Below are positions 8,264 through 16,917 of a DNA stretch of 64,000 nt, piece after piece (within the stretch, counting starts at the first letter, position 1; every line of letters starts with the position of its first letter). Source of the stretch: Ruminococcus sp. (GTDB lineage: Bacteria; Bacillota; Clostridia; Oscillospirales; Ruminococcaceae); NCBI RefSeq assembly GCF_016287535.1, contig NZ_JAEFAJ010000002.1, forward strand, positions 62,001-126,000, in the 5' to 3' direction. The translations under genes and the position numbers were made by a program. The notes beneath the pieces were generated by a model. The model was given only the letters and a program-made list of their open reading frames with translations, was not told the origin of the DNA and did no database searches.

Positions 8264-8938
8264 TCAGCGCTTTGCACCGAGAGAAAGGATCTTTCCTGCA
8301 AAGTCGTTGAAGTTCTGTGTCTGGAGTATGATCTTGCCGGGGCCTGTAAGCTTTGTGAGGAAGAGACCCTCGCCGCCGAAGAATATGTTTCCGAGGCCCT
8401 TTACAGTCTCTATCTCGTACTGTACCGTAGGCTCAAAAGCGACTACGTTTCCTGTGTCTACCTTGAGGACTTCACCGGGGTTGAGGTAGCGCTCTACCAT
8501 ATCTCCGTCAACTTCAAGGAAAGCCATACCGTTTCCGAAGAGCTGCTGGAGTATGAAGCCCTCGCCGCCGAAGAGACCTGAGAGTATCTTCTTTGTAAAG
8601 ACAGCCTTGAGGTCTACCGACTGTTCAGCGCAGAGGAAAGCGCCCTTCTGGCAGATGAGACCGCCGTTCGATATATTTACCGGAACTATAGAGCCCGGAA
8701 CAGTAGCGCCGAAAGCGATCCTTGCGCCGGGAATATCAGCTTTGTAATTAGCCATGAATATTGATTCGCCTGTGAAAAGTCTGCCAAGGCTCCTGCCGAC
8801 ACCGCCTCTTGCGTTTGTGGACATAGTAAAGCCCTGAGTCTGCCAGATCATTCCGCCTGACTGTGTGAACATTGATTCTCCCGCATTGAGTTCGCACTCA
8901 ACAGCCGGAACTGTCTGACCGATAATAGTATATCTCAT
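8264..8938 (-). CDS. AIM24/TIGR00266 family protein
   Basis: The 224-residue protein matches the AIM24 (DUF124, TIGR00266) beta-roll family, with ESMFTQSGGMIWQ near the start and repeated glycine-rich turns such as FGGEGFILQQLFGNG and FFGGEGLFLTKLTGPG. The family is soluble and its bacterial role is unknown; the yeast member acts in mitochondrial membrane organisation. GGAGGT precedes the start. A palindrome ATGCGGcatatCCGCAT lies upstream near 8974 and could be an operator. It is the first gene of a three-gene operon. Confidence 0.88.
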   Translation of the reverse strand: MRYTIIGQTVPAVECELNAGESMFTQSGGMIWQTQGFTMSTNARGGVGRSLGRLFTGESIFMANYKADIPGARIAFGATVPGSIVPVNISNGGLICQKGAFLCAEQSVDLKAVFTKKILSGLFGGEGFILQQLFGNGMAFLEVDGDMVERYLNPGEVLKVDTGNVVAFEPTVQYEIETVKGLGNIFFGGEGLFLTKLTGPGKIILQTQNFNDFAGKILSLGAKR

Positions 8939-8994
8939 ATTGAAATACCTCCTGCAAATTATTATATATTATGCGGCATATCCGCATTCTGACA

Positions 8995-9978
8995 TTATTT
9001 TACTATCCTGCACAGATTTGCCTCGCCTGAGCTGAGATACTTTATTTCCCCGTAGGGAAGCCTTATGATAAGGTTTGCGTTGTCGTCGATACCGAGAGCT
9101 TCACCGATGAGCTTTTCCGTGCCGACAACTGCGGTTATCATATTGCCTGTAAGAAGCTCGCGTTCCCTGTATGACCGGAGGAAGCTTCTGTCTGATATCT
9201 TGCCGAGATAGACCTCAAGGCGGTTCAGTATACCTGCGCAGAGCCTGTTCCTGTCAAGTCTGACGCCTGTTTCGTCCTCTATTGAGGTCGCTGTCTTTTT
9301 GAGCTCCTCGTCGAAGAGGTCGCCGATGCTGTGAACATTTATGCCTATACCTATAGTCGCACAGTCAAGTACACGCATTTCCAGTCCGAGGGAAGCCTCT
9401 GTAAGTATACCGCATATCTTTTTGCCGTTCATATACAGGTCGTTGACCCATTTTATCATTACCTTGCTGCCGCACAGTTCCTCTATTGCCTCAGCGGCTG
9501 CACAGGCTGTAGCGGCGGTTATCATGGGGGCAAACTGAAGATTGAAATTCGGGCGGACAAGAACGCTGAGATACAGTCCCACTCCCGGTGGGGAGACAAA
9601 ATGTCTGCCGATACGACCCCTTCCTGCGGTCTGACGGTCTGCCACAGCGGTGGTGCCGTGGGGAGCTTTTTCGGTCTCAAGCTCACGAACCACGTTGTTT
9701 GTGGAATCCACCTCATCAAAGACCTTTATATTCCTGCCTACCTCCTTTGTAGTAAGGAGCGGTGAGATAAGGTCAGCCGAAAGCTTGTTATTGTCTTCGT
9801 TCAGTTTATAGCCCTTTGAAGTTATGGAACTAATTGAAAACCCCTCTGATTCAAGCACCTTTACGGCTTTCCACACAGCGTTGCGGCTCACGCCGAGCTT
9901 TTCCGCGAGAGCAGCTCCCGATATGTAGTCGCCGCCTGCGCCTGCGAGAGTGGCGAGCAGTTCGGATCTTACATTCAT
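8995..9978 (-). CDS. birA: Biotin--[acetyl-CoA-carboxylase] ligase / biotin repressor
   Basis: BirA attaches biotin to biotin-dependent carboxylases through biotinyl-AMP. The 327-residue protein is the bifunctional form. An N-terminal helix-turn-helix (AEKLGVSRNAVWKAVKVLES, residues about 23-42) suggests it also represses biotin genes. The catalytic domain has GRGRIGR, KWVNDLY and KICGILTE, and a small C-terminal domain follows. The start at 9978 uses AAAGGA; the longer ORF-track start lacks a ribosome site. No BirA operator was recognised here. Confidence 0.95.
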   Translation of the reverse strand: MNVRSELLATLAGAGGDYISGAALAEKLGVSRNAVWKAVKVLESEGFSISSITSKGYKLNEDNNKLSADLISPLLTTKEVGRNIKVFDEVDSTNNVVRELETEKAPHGTTAVADRQTAGRGRIGRHFVSPPGVGLYLSVLVRPNFNLQFAPMITAATACAAAEAIEELCGSKVMIKWVNDLYMNGKKICGILTEASLGLEMRVLDCATIGIGINVHSIGDLFDEELKKTATSIEDETGVRLDRNRLCAGILNRLEVYLGKISDRSFLRSYRERELLTGNMITAVVGTEKLIGEALGIDDNANLIIRLPYGEIKYLSSGEANLCRIVK

Positions 9979-10010
9979 GGTAAAATGTTCCTTTCGGTAA
10001 TATTGATAAC

Positions 10011-10039
10011 ATTGTACCACAAAAAGATAAAAATTTCAA
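10011..10039 (-). promoter_or_regulatory. Sigma-A promoter of birA
   Basis: TTGAAA, 17 bases, then TACAAT on the minus strand, ending 32 bases before the birA ATG. Confidence 0.8.
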
Positions 10040-10094
10040 GATAAAAAGTATAAAAAAGCAGCTTAAAGTGTGAATTTTTTTGCTGATACGCAAA

Positions 10095-10117
10095 AAAGGA
10101 CGGTTTTCCCGTCCTTT
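10095..10117 (-). terminator. Intrinsic terminator between the membrane-protein gene and birA
   Basis: AAAGGACGG and CCGTCCTTT form a nine-base stem with a five-base loop. On the minus strand it is followed by a T run, so it should end transcripts coming from the gene at 10313-10807. Confidence 0.85.
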
Positions 10118-10170
10118 CTGGTGTATAATATTTGGGTATATAAATACTTTGGTGGGTTACTGTGTATACA

Positions 10171-10323
10171 GCGTTCGCAATTGCTTATTATACCACAAAT
10201 GCAAATTCAGTCAAGGTCAAGACGAGCGCCATAAATGGCGGTCTTGACAGAATTTGTATCTGTAGTTTGGGGAAATTACGCAAACGCCCCGCAGTTACCG
10301 ACAGCCAAAAAGCTATTTACTCT
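10171..10323. repeat. Dispersed intergenic repeat, copy B, split by a hairpin insert
   Basis: The outer parts match copy A at 3333-3402. The middle, about 10201-10280, is an extra block containing the hairpin GTCAAGAC...GTCTTGAC (10216-10248) flanked by an inverted CAAATTC/GAATTTG pair. On the minus strand the insert places TTGACT 16 bases before the repeat's TATAAT, making a plausible promoter. The right end overlaps the stop codon of the neighbouring gene. Confidence 0.7.
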
Positions 10324-10807
10324 GATATTTACCGCGGCACTGCTCCTGTACCTCATATGAGCACAGCTGCACAGCCGCAATGACCACTGCCATAGTCACG
10401 GGAGCGATACAGGGCAGTATCCGGCGTATGTACATATCGCTCACAGGAGAAAGGGTGTACTTGTCCGTCCAGCCTGCTGAATCGGCGTGAGCGGCGAGAC
10501 GGTGCAGCATAGTCAGGCACAGGACAAGCCCTGAGGCTGACAGTATTATCGAAAGTATATTTACCTTTTTTTTCCGGAAGAGGCATAAAAAAGCTCCGGA
10601 AGTCATCAAAACGGCGGATATAACAAGGAACACGCCTGTTTTTGAGAGGCTTTCCCCGTAGCTACCGCGGTTGTATACAAGTCCTGCGCCGCTGAGAGCC
10701 GTCATAGCGCATGAGAACCACAGGCTGAGTGCCAGCATTGTAGCCTTTGCAGCGGTCATAATGCGGGAACGCTTTGCAGGAAGATATTTCTTTTTTTTAC
10801 GGTCCAT
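10313..10807 (-). CDS. Hypothetical four-helix membrane protein
   Basis: This 164-residue protein starts with a lysine-rich cytoplasmic stretch (MDRKKKKYLPAKRSR) and has about four hydrophobic segments. It matches no family that I recognise. The ATG at 10807 follows GGAG; the ORF track extends further upstream without a ribosome site. It is transcribed divergently from spoIVB, sharing a 109-base intergenic region. Confidence 0.65.
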   Translation of the reverse strand: MDRKKKKYLPAKRSRIMTAAKATMLALSLWFSCAMTALSGAGLVYNRGSYGESLSKTGVFLVISAVLMTSGAFLCLFRKKKVNILSIILSASGLVLCLTMLHRLAAHADSAGWTDKYTLSPVSDMYIRRILPCIAPVTMAVVIAAVQLCSYEVQEQCRGKYQSK

Positions 10808-10916
10808 ATTTACTCCATAAGTACATTCCGGCTGTGTGGATTTCACATTTATATTATCACAAAGCCGGAGCATAATAATTATGTTCCTCCGGGAACATGA
10901 AAGGATAAAAAACAAA

Positions 10917-12140
10917 ATGATGTTGAAAAGAAAAATAATTAGATCAGCTGCAGCCTTATTATCTGCTGCAATGCTCGGATTATTCGGAACAGCAGGATAT
11001 TATTCGCTGCGGCTGCCGTCGGCTGTCACTGCCGAAACGGGAAAAGCCTTTAAAATAGCGGAATATCCCGAACTGAGATGTATGACTGCCTTTGACGGGG
11101 CAGTTCCTGCGGCGGGGAGCTGTTCAGGCACCGAGCAGGTAACTCTATCGCTTTTTGGCGTCATACCGGTGAAAAATGTGGAAGTCCGCCGGGCAGAAGC
11201 GCCGGTGTATGCAGTCGGCGGCAGACCTTTCGGTATAAAGCTCCTTATGGAAGGAGTAATGGTCACAGGTCTGGGCGATGTTGAGGACGAAAACGGTGAT
11301 ATGAGCTGTCCTGCGGAAAAAGCCGGGATACGAACAGGCGATGTGATACGTCTTGCGGACGGCGAGGTCCTTACCTCAAATGACGCTTTGCAGGCGGCAA
11401 TAGCTGCGTCCGGCGGAAAAGCGGTTGAGCTCTCCGTGGAACGCGACGGTGATATTTTTCCCGTGTCGCTCCAGCCTGTATTCTCGCGCAGGAGCGGAAG
11501 CTGGAAAGGCGGAATGTGGGTCCGTGACAGTATCGCAGGCATAGGTACGATGTCATTTTTTGACAAGGAAAGCGGCTGCTTTGCAGGTCTCGGACACCCT
11601 GTATGTGACTCTGACACCGGGGGTATAGTTCCTGTTCACAGCGGGGAAGCCGTACCTGTTGAGATAACCGATGTCCGGCGCGGCGCGGAAGGTATCCCCG
11701 GTGAGCTGCGTGGCAGCTTTGCCGCAGGTGAGAGCTTCGGCGTACTTGACAGCAACAGGAACAGCGGTATCTATGGTAAGCTCACTCCGGAGGCGCTCGC
11801 AGAGCTTTCTGCGGACTGTGAAGAGTTCACTATGGCGTACAGTCAGGATATAAAAGAGGGTCCGGCTGAGATATACGCCACGATATCCGGTGAAAAGCCT
11901 GAAAAGTACACCGCGGAGATAGAGCGTGTCGATTACGGCAGCTCCGGGTCAAAGAATATGGTGATACGCATAACTGACAAAAGGCTTCTTGAAGCCGCAG
12001 GCGGCATAGTTCAGGGCATGAGCGGAAGTCCTGTCATACAGGACGGCAGGCTTGCCGGAGCTGTGACCCATGTATTTGTATCCGATCCCTCACGCGGATA
12101 CGGTATATTCGCCGAAAATATGGCGGAATATCTGCAGTAG
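10917..12140 (+). CDS. spoIVB: SpoIVB-type serine peptidase (stage IV sporulation protein B)
   Basis: SpoIVB is secreted from the forespore and triggers processing of pro-sigma-K by cutting SpoIVFA. The 407-residue product has an N-terminal membrane anchor (residues about 10-25), a PDZ domain around KAGIRTGDVIRLADG, and a C-terminal S55 peptidase domain. The presumed catalytic histidine is in GLGHPVCD and the serine in GMSGSPVIQDG. The start at 10917 follows AAAGGA. In many sporulating Clostridia spo0A follows spoIVB; here ptsH follows convergently. In a genus not known as a vigorous sporulator, its role is open. Confidence 0.92.
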   Translation: MMLKRKIIRSAAALLSAAMLGLFGTAGYYSLRLPSAVTAETGKAFKIAEYPELRCMTAFDGAVPAAGSCSGTEQVTLSLFGVIPVKNVEVRRAEAPVYAVGGRPFGIKLLMEGVMVTGLGDVEDENGDMSCPAEKAGIRTGDVIRLADGEVLTSNDALQAAIAASGGKAVELSVERDGDIFPVSLQPVFSRRSGSWKGGMWVRDSIAGIGTMSFFDKESGCFAGLGHPVCDSDTGGIVPVHSGEAVPVEITDVRRGAEGIPGELRGSFAAGESFGVLDSNRNSGIYGKLTPEALAELSADCEEFTMAYSQDIKEGPAEIYATISGEKPEKYTAEIERVDYGSSGSKNMVIRITDKRLLEAAGGIVQGMSGSPVIQDGRLAGAVTHVFVSDPSRGYGIFAENMAEYLQ

Positions 12141-12154
12141 GCAAAAATAAAAGC

Positions 12155-12177
12155 GGGCGTTACTTATCGTAACGCCC
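12155..12177 (-). terminator. Terminator between spoIVB and ptsH
   Basis: GGGCGTTAC and GTAACGCCC form a nine-base stem. On the minus strand it is followed by a T-rich tail, so it serves ptsH and may also stop spoIVB transcripts. Confidence 0.8.
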
Positions 12178-12198
12178 CAAAATATAGTCGTCGTTAAA

Positions 12199-12471
12199 TT
12201 ATCTGTTCTCCTCGCTGAAACCGCTGTCAACAAGCTCGATGAGTGCGTCAACTGCAGCCTTTTCATCAGCGCCGTCAGCGATGACCTTAACATTTGTACC
12301 GCCAACGATACCGAGTGAAAGGATACCGAGTAAGCTCTTAGCGTTTACTCTGCGCTCTTCCTTCTCGATCCAGATTGATGACTTGAACTCGTTTGCTTTC
12401 TGAATAAAGAAAGTAGCGGGTCTTGCGTGAAGTCCAACCTGATTCTTTACCATTACTTCTCTAACAAACAT
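12199..12471 (-). CDS. ptsH: Phosphocarrier protein HPr
   Basis: HPr carries phosphate from enzyme I to sugar-specific EII components and, when phosphorylated on serine, acts in catabolite repression. The 90-residue protein has the catalytic histidine in VGLHARPATFF and the regulatory serine region AKSLLGILSLGI. The ATG at 12471 follows AGGAG; the track's upstream start is TTG. The gene is monocistronic here, without ptsI. Confidence 0.96.
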   Translation of the reverse strand: MFVREVMVKNQVGLHARPATFFIQKANEFKSSIWIEKEERRVNAKSLLGILSLGIVGGTNVKVIADGADEKAAVDALIELVDSGFSEENR

Positions 12472-12842
12472 AAACAACTCTCCTATTCTCTGTGGTTACA
12501 GCCCCTCTCATTTTTTTGCAGGACTGTGTTGTCGTTTGCAATTGTTTTACTTGCTGATTTTATTATACATTCTATTTTTTCCTTCGTCAACGGATTTTTG
12601 CGATTATGCTTCTTCTTTTCTCTAAATTCTACATTTAGATTAAATGTGAACGAATTTTTATCAACTTGCTTGTTTATTATCACTACAAAAAAATGTTGAT
12701 TCTAATTGTTGAAAATGCATATTATTCAACGTAAGATTATGTTGAATTCTTCTAAAGGGAAAATGTTTTTTTGTGTATACAGCCAGTTAATATGTGGAAC
12801 AGCAATAAATGTTAAACTTAAACCCAAAAGCGCAAAAAACGC
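12472..12842. other. AT-rich intergenic region between trmD and ptsH
   Basis: This 370-base stretch is clearly richer in A and T than its surroundings. It holds the ptsH promoter (12562-12590) and an inverted GTTGAA/TTCAAC pair near 12710. No gene with a ribosome site was found; the short ORFs listed there lack one. Confidence 0.6.
12562..12590 (-). promoter_or_regulatory. Sigma-A promoter of ptsH
   Basis: TTGACG, 17 bases, TATAAT on the minus strand, about 90 bases before the ptsH start. Confidence 0.88.
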
Positions 12843-13541
12843 TCAGTCATTATTTAATTTATATTTAGCTAAAAGATCAGGACGCCTTTCCTCGGTGATT
12901 TTAAGGCTCTGTTCATGTCTCCATGCCTCTATATTCTTGTGATGACCCGTGAGAAGAACAGGCGGAACGGCTTCTCCCTCCCATACCTCTGGTCGTGTAT
13001 ACTGGGGATATTCGAGGAGTCCGCTGTATATGCTCTCGTCTGTGAAGCACACCTCGTCTGAGAGGACTCCCTCACACATACGGGCGACTGTATCGGCGAC
13101 TACCATTGCGGGAAGCTCGCCGCCTGTGAGTACATAATCGCCTATGGAAAGCTCCTCGTCAACTATTTTGTCGATGACGCGCTGATCCACGCCTTCGTAG
13201 TGACCGCATACAATAAGGATATTGTCCAGCTTTGAAAGCTCTATGGCGCGTTTCTGGTCGAAGATCCTGCCTTTTGGAGACATATATATAGTATGCGGCT
13301 TTGTGCCGAGCTCCTCGCATACCGCCATATAGCAGTTGTATATCGGCTCACACTGCATCACCATGCCCATGCCGCCGCCGTAGGGCGTATCATCGACTCT
13401 GCGGTGCTTGTCGTGAGTATACTCTCTTATCTGACGGCAGTGAAGGCTTATTTTCCCTGCTTTCCGCGCTCTGCCGACTATGCTTTCTCCGAGTACAGCC
13501 TCGCACATTTCGGGAAACAGTGTGGCGATCTCAATATGCAT
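12843..13541 (-). CDS. trmD: tRNA (guanine-37-N1)-methyltransferase
   Basis: TrmD methylates G37 next to the anticodon and prevents frameshifting. The 232-residue protein begins MHIEIATLFPEMCEAVLGESI and has the trefoil-knot S-adenosylmethionine site around IVCGHYEGVDQRV and SIGDYVLTGGELPA. AAAGGAG lies eight bases before the ATG at 13541. Usually rimM is directly upstream and rplS downstream; here two envelope-type genes intervene and rplS is absent. Confidence 0.97.
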   Translation of the reverse strand: MHIEIATLFPEMCEAVLGESIVGRARKAGKISLHCRQIREYTHDKHRRVDDTPYGGGMGMVMQCEPIYNCYMAVCEELGTKPHTIYMSPKGRIFDQKRAIELSKLDNILIVCGHYEGVDQRVIDKIVDEELSIGDYVLTGGELPAMVVADTVARMCEGVLSDEVCFTDESIYSGLLEYPQYTRPEVWEGEAVPPVLLTGHHKNIEAWRHEQSLKITEERRPDLLAKYKLNND

Positions 13542-13595
13542 AATTTTCTCCTTTATAGTTCGGGAACACACTCAATGGCAGTTCCTGCATTGCTG

Positions 13596-14315
13596 TCATG
13601 TAAGCTGTACGCTTTCGGCAATAGCTAATACCTCATTCCAGTCTGTTACGCTCATGGACAGGATATAGCGGTGACGCTTGTCCATTTCGGGGTAGATATT
13701 TATAAAAGCAGTCTGTCCCTCCGGAGTGTCATGAGTTATGAGGAAACCGCGGAATCCCACGCCGTCAACAGGGTAGAAGCTTACCTTGTTGGATTCTCCC
13801 GCTATCATATCGTTTTTGCAGCTCATTATCCTGTAAGCTGTCTTTGCGTTTTTTCTGCTGCGAAGGTCAAAGTCGTCCATAGTCAGCATTGATGCAAGGC
13901 GGACGAATTCATATTTGTTTTCGGGAGTGGTCTTCTGTATTTTTCTGCAGTAGCGGTCCAGATCTTCGGGATCTATGCCCGTCATGTCGAGAAAGTCATA
14001 ATTCTCGCCGAGAGTGTCCACGCAGACCGAAACAAAGAGATTCTCGTCCTTGCTGCCCCACATTACAGCGTCCTTTTCGTCGGTGCGGACGGGCTCCATG
14101 CCCTTCCACGCGGTTATACGCACACCAAGTGAGGAGTAGAGGTCGTAGCCGTCGGACAGCTCCGGCAGCTCCTTAGGGACATCGTACCATATACTTCCGG
14201 TCTCGTCAAATTCGTGCTTTGTCTTGTAGTAGTAGGGAAGTCCGGGGAAGAAGTACGCGCATACTCCGATAGCGGCGATGATTAGAAAAAACAGTACGCC
14301 TAAGATCTTTTTCAT
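13596..14315 (-). CDS. Membrane-anchored protein with FFPGLP motif (paralogue 1)
   Basis: The 239-residue product has one N-terminal membrane segment followed by FFPGLPYYYKTKHEFDE and a soluble domain predicted to face outside. The anchor and FPGLPxYxKxKH motif recur in the gene at 16109-16861, so the two are paralogues. The family is not recognised. It sits between the TraB/ChaN-like gene and trmD and probably shares their transcript with rimM. Confidence 0.7.
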   Translation of the reverse strand: MKKILGVLFFLIIAAIGVCAYFFPGLPYYYKTKHEFDETGSIWYDVPKELPELSDGYDLYSSLGVRITAWKGMEPVRTDEKDAVMWGSKDENLFVSVCVDTLGENYDFLDMTGIDPEDLDRYCRKIQKTTPENKYEFVRLASMLTMDDFDLRSRKNAKTAYRIMSCKNDMIAGESNKVSFYPVDGVGFRGFLITHDTPEGQTAFINIYPEMDKRHRYILSMSVTDWNEVLAIAESVQLT

Positions 14316-14364
14316 GATAAATGCCTCCTTTTTGGCTGTGTTGAGCCGTTTTTCTTTTGTTCTT

Positions 14365-15588
14365 TTATTTTTCTGTTTCTTTTTTATGCATAAGGTGTAT
14401 GCCGATGTGTCCGATGCCGAGTATTACTGCCGCTGCGATAAGAAAGACATTGCAGTCGTAAACTCCCAGCAGGAACGCGGCAAATACCGGCAGGGAAGCT
14501 CCTGCCAGCGGAAATCCGCAGTAATCCGAGTACATATCCGCAAGTGTGCGGCTGCTTCGGAAATACTTTATCCAGTACAGCTCGTAAATTATCATAAGTA
14601 CAAGTGCAAGTATTATGTAGCCCAGCCGCGGTGAGAATGAAAAGCGGTCAAGCCGGCGGTCGGTGAGCAGAAGTGCGCTAACAAGCACTTCGCCTGTACG
14701 TTCAAGAGCAAGGAGCACCTTGTTTTCACGTTTTGCGGATTCCTTATAGCCTTCGGGTTGTCTTTTGCTCCATATGATATTGGGTATGAAGAGCATGAGC
14801 AGGAATACCATGCCCACGACCGATATGCCCCATTCCGGGAGCTGTCCCCAGCCGCGGTAATACTTTGTCGGGAGCAGAGTATAGCTTATATATTCGCCGT
14901 AATGCTTTTTGAGCGCTCCTGCCATTATGTCCGCTGACATATCCAAATGGTATGTGCCGTAGATACCCATTATCTCAGGCTGACCGGCATTGTCATACTC
15001 GCGGATAAAGTTTGATATCATATAAGGCTCACGCAAAGCCAAAAATTCGGAAGGATCGGCACTGTACGCCGTTTTTGCCTGCTCGATGTTTTCAAGAGCT
15101 ATGCGCTGGTTCTCCGAATGAGTCAGATCGCCTGAGTTCATTTCCGAAATATATTCAAGATATCTTGCGCCCGTGGTCTTGTACTGGTGACCGATATCGG
15201 TGCCGTGAAAAACGGTTTCCGGGAAATCGCGCTTTATAGCGAGGAAAAACTCCTTATAATCAGGGGTGTCGCTTGCCGTGCCCTGAATCTCTTCAAGCAT
15301 ACTGTCAAGCAGCTCATCATTATCGGACTGCATCCATATATTGAGGAATTCTCCGTCATAGTAGGGAAGCTCCAGAAAAAGGTGGCGCATACCCTTGTTT
15401 TCGTAGCAGTCCTTCCAGTATTCGAGCTCCATATCGTAGTATCGCTTCACACCGTGCTCTTCGCCGATCAGTATTATATCAGCGTTTTTGTTCCTGTAGT
15501 GAGGCGGGAAAAACAGCACAGACCAGACTGCGAGTCCTGCGAACAGCACTGCCAGTACAGTGAGGGATATTATATTGTTTTTCTTCAT
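14365..15588 (-). CDS. Membrane protein with TraB/ChaN/EreA-like domain
   Basis: The 407-residue protein has an N-terminal anchor, then an outer domain with IILIGEEHG near residue 37 and GIYGTYHLD near residue 223. Such paired Glu/His motifs are typical of the EreA/ChaN/TraB fold. Two or more membrane segments occupy residues about 255-400. The reaction is unknown. It begins three bases after the rimM stop without an evident ribosome site, so translation is likely coupled to rimM. Confidence 0.6.
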   Translation of the reverse strand: MKKNNIISLTVLAVLFAGLAVWSVLFFPPHYRNKNADIILIGEEHGVKRYYDMELEYWKDCYENKGMRHLFLELPYYDGEFLNIWMQSDNDELLDSMLEEIQGTASDTPDYKEFFLAIKRDFPETVFHGTDIGHQYKTTGARYLEYISEMNSGDLTHSENQRIALENIEQAKTAYSADPSEFLALREPYMISNFIREYDNAGQPEIMGIYGTYHLDMSADIMAGALKKHYGEYISYTLLPTKYYRGWGQLPEWGISVVGMVFLLMLFIPNIIWSKRQPEGYKESAKRENKVLLALERTGEVLVSALLLTDRRLDRFSFSPRLGYIILALVLMIIYELYWIKYFRSSRTLADMYSDYCGFPLAGASLPVFAAFLLGVYDCNVFLIAAAVILGIGHIGIHLMHKKETEK

Positions 15589-15591
15589 ATA

Positions 15592-16095
15592 TCAGTCGAA
15601 AAGTCCGTCGAGTGGGCGGATAGTCATTACATTCCCGTCGGTATCGGTGGATACCACAACATCTGCGATAGCCGGGACAAGGTACTCCTTGTCAACGCCC
15701 TTGATGACGTAGACATCGTTTGCGCCGGTCTGCATTACGTCGGCGATAGTGCCGTATACCTCCGAGGTGTCCGCGTCCCTGACCTCCATACCGATAAGGT
15801 CCTGTATGAAATAGGTGTCCTCGTCAAGTTCAAGGTCGTCGCGGTGCATATACAGCACCTTGTTGCGGAGCTTTTCCGCATCCTCAGGAGTGTCCACGCC
15901 CTCTATCTTGGCAATGACAGTATTCTTGAACACCCGTGAGCGCTCAATGAACACTTCCTTGTGATCTTTTCCTATGAACAGCCTGTCGAACTCCGCAAGG
16001 AGCTCAGGGCTGTCGGTGTAGGGCATTATCTTCACCTCGCCCCGTATGCCGTGGGTGGTGACTATCTTGCCCGCTTCGAGATATTCTTTTTTCAT
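15592..16095 (-). CDS. rimM: Ribosome maturation factor RimM
   Basis: RimM binds ribosomal protein S19 and assists assembly of the 30S head. The 167-residue protein has the N-terminal RimM beta-barrel, GKIVTTHGIRGEVKIMPYTD, and a C-terminal PRC-barrel around FIQDLIGMEV and YLVPAIADVVVSTD. rpsP and a KH-domain gene, its usual upstream neighbours, are absent. The adjacent genes on both sides are envelope proteins. Confidence 0.96.
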   Translation of the reverse strand: MKKEYLEAGKIVTTHGIRGEVKIMPYTDSPELLAEFDRLFIGKDHKEVFIERSRVFKNTVIAKIEGVDTPEDAEKLRNKVLYMHRDDLELDEDTYFIQDLIGMEVRDADTSEVYGTIADVMQTGANDVYVIKGVDKEYLVPAIADVVVSTDTDGNVMTIRPLDGLFD

Positions 16096-16108
16096 AGCTT
16101 ATCCTTTG

Positions 16109-16861
16109 TTATTCAAGCTCTATGGAGCTGATTATCTGCTTTGCGGTCGTTTCGTCGGCACATTTGACCGTCACGACGATCAGATCCTCGCTGTCATTCG
16201 GGATCACTGTATAAGTCCATATCCCGCCGTCATATCCGTAGCCTGTGACCTGTCCGATATAGGCTTTAAAGCCCTCGCCTGAGGTCTTCCACGAATTCTC
16301 AATATTCGGCGAATTCTCCTTGATCTCAGCAAGCTCCTCAAAAACGTCAAGGTCAGTGCCGCGGAGCTTTAAGCAGTCCTTAGCCGTAAAGCCGTCTCTT
16401 GCGAGCCAGATAATGAGCATATTCAGCCATTTTCCGGGGGGATCCGATCCTGTTTTGCTGAAAAAGTGTCTGTACTCCTCCACGCTGTGGTCATATCCCT
16501 CCCACGGGTCGTATTCAGCGTCTTCGCTGTAAAGGATATCGTAATAGCTCTGGTCGAACCTGATAGCAATTATCATCGACTTTTCATCTGCGGCGCGGTA
16601 GGACGACGGCTCAAAGCCGGAAATTGCCGAATGAGCCTCCCAGTCGGACGGAGCGCTGAACGTCACTCCCCTGATGGTATGAGTCACGTAATCCGCCGGT
16701 ATTTCCACTCTTGGGAACTCAGGCACACGGCTGTCTATGTTGTCGTATTTGTGCTTTACCTTTAAATAAGTGGGAAGTCCGGGAAAGAATATGAATATTA
16801 CCAGTGCGGCGGCGAGCAGAGATCCGAGAACAGCTCCGCCGATAATGAGTGGTTTTTTCAT
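16109..16861 (-). CDS. Membrane-anchored protein with FFPGLP motif (paralogue 2)
   Basis: This 250-residue protein has an N-terminal membrane segment, then FFPGLPTYLKVKHKYDN and an extracytoplasmic domain ending in a DETTAKQIISSIELE helix. It resembles the product at 13596-14315 in anchor, motif and overall plan, pointing to an old duplication. It starts the run leading into rimM, 13 bases upstream. Function is unknown. Confidence 0.7.
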   Translation of the reverse strand: MKKPLIIGGAVLGSLLAAALVIFIFFPGLPTYLKVKHKYDNIDSRVPEFPRVEIPADYVTHTIRGVTFSAPSDWEAHSAISGFEPSSYRAADEKSMIIAIRFDQSYYDILYSEDAEYDPWEGYDHSVEEYRHFFSKTGSDPPGKWLNMLIIWLARDGFTAKDCLKLRGTDLDVFEELAEIKENSPNIENSWKTSGEGFKAYIGQVTGYGYDGGIWTYTVIPNDSEDLIVVTVKCADETTAKQIISSIELE

Positions 16862-16917
16862 TTTATCTCCTGTGATCGTTTAATATTATCAGGGCGTATA
16901 ATATCCGCCCCGTATAT

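Noticed and set aside
10811-10916. Regulatory palindromes between the membrane gene and spoIVB (ATGTTCC-tccg-GGAACAT and CCGGCTnTGTG/CACAnAGCCGG)
   Set aside because: The inverted repeats are real, but with no recognised regulator or promoter they could be chance or mRNA structure; not listed as sites.
12530-12570. Possible third copy of the 3333/10171 repeat (GTTTGCAATTG ... TTATTATAC)
   Set aside because: Only short segments match, in an AT-rich promoter region; chance cannot be excluded.
12483-12683. 66-codon minus-strand ORF in the AT-rich gap
   Set aside because: It crosses the ptsH promoter, has low-complexity composition and no ribosome site.
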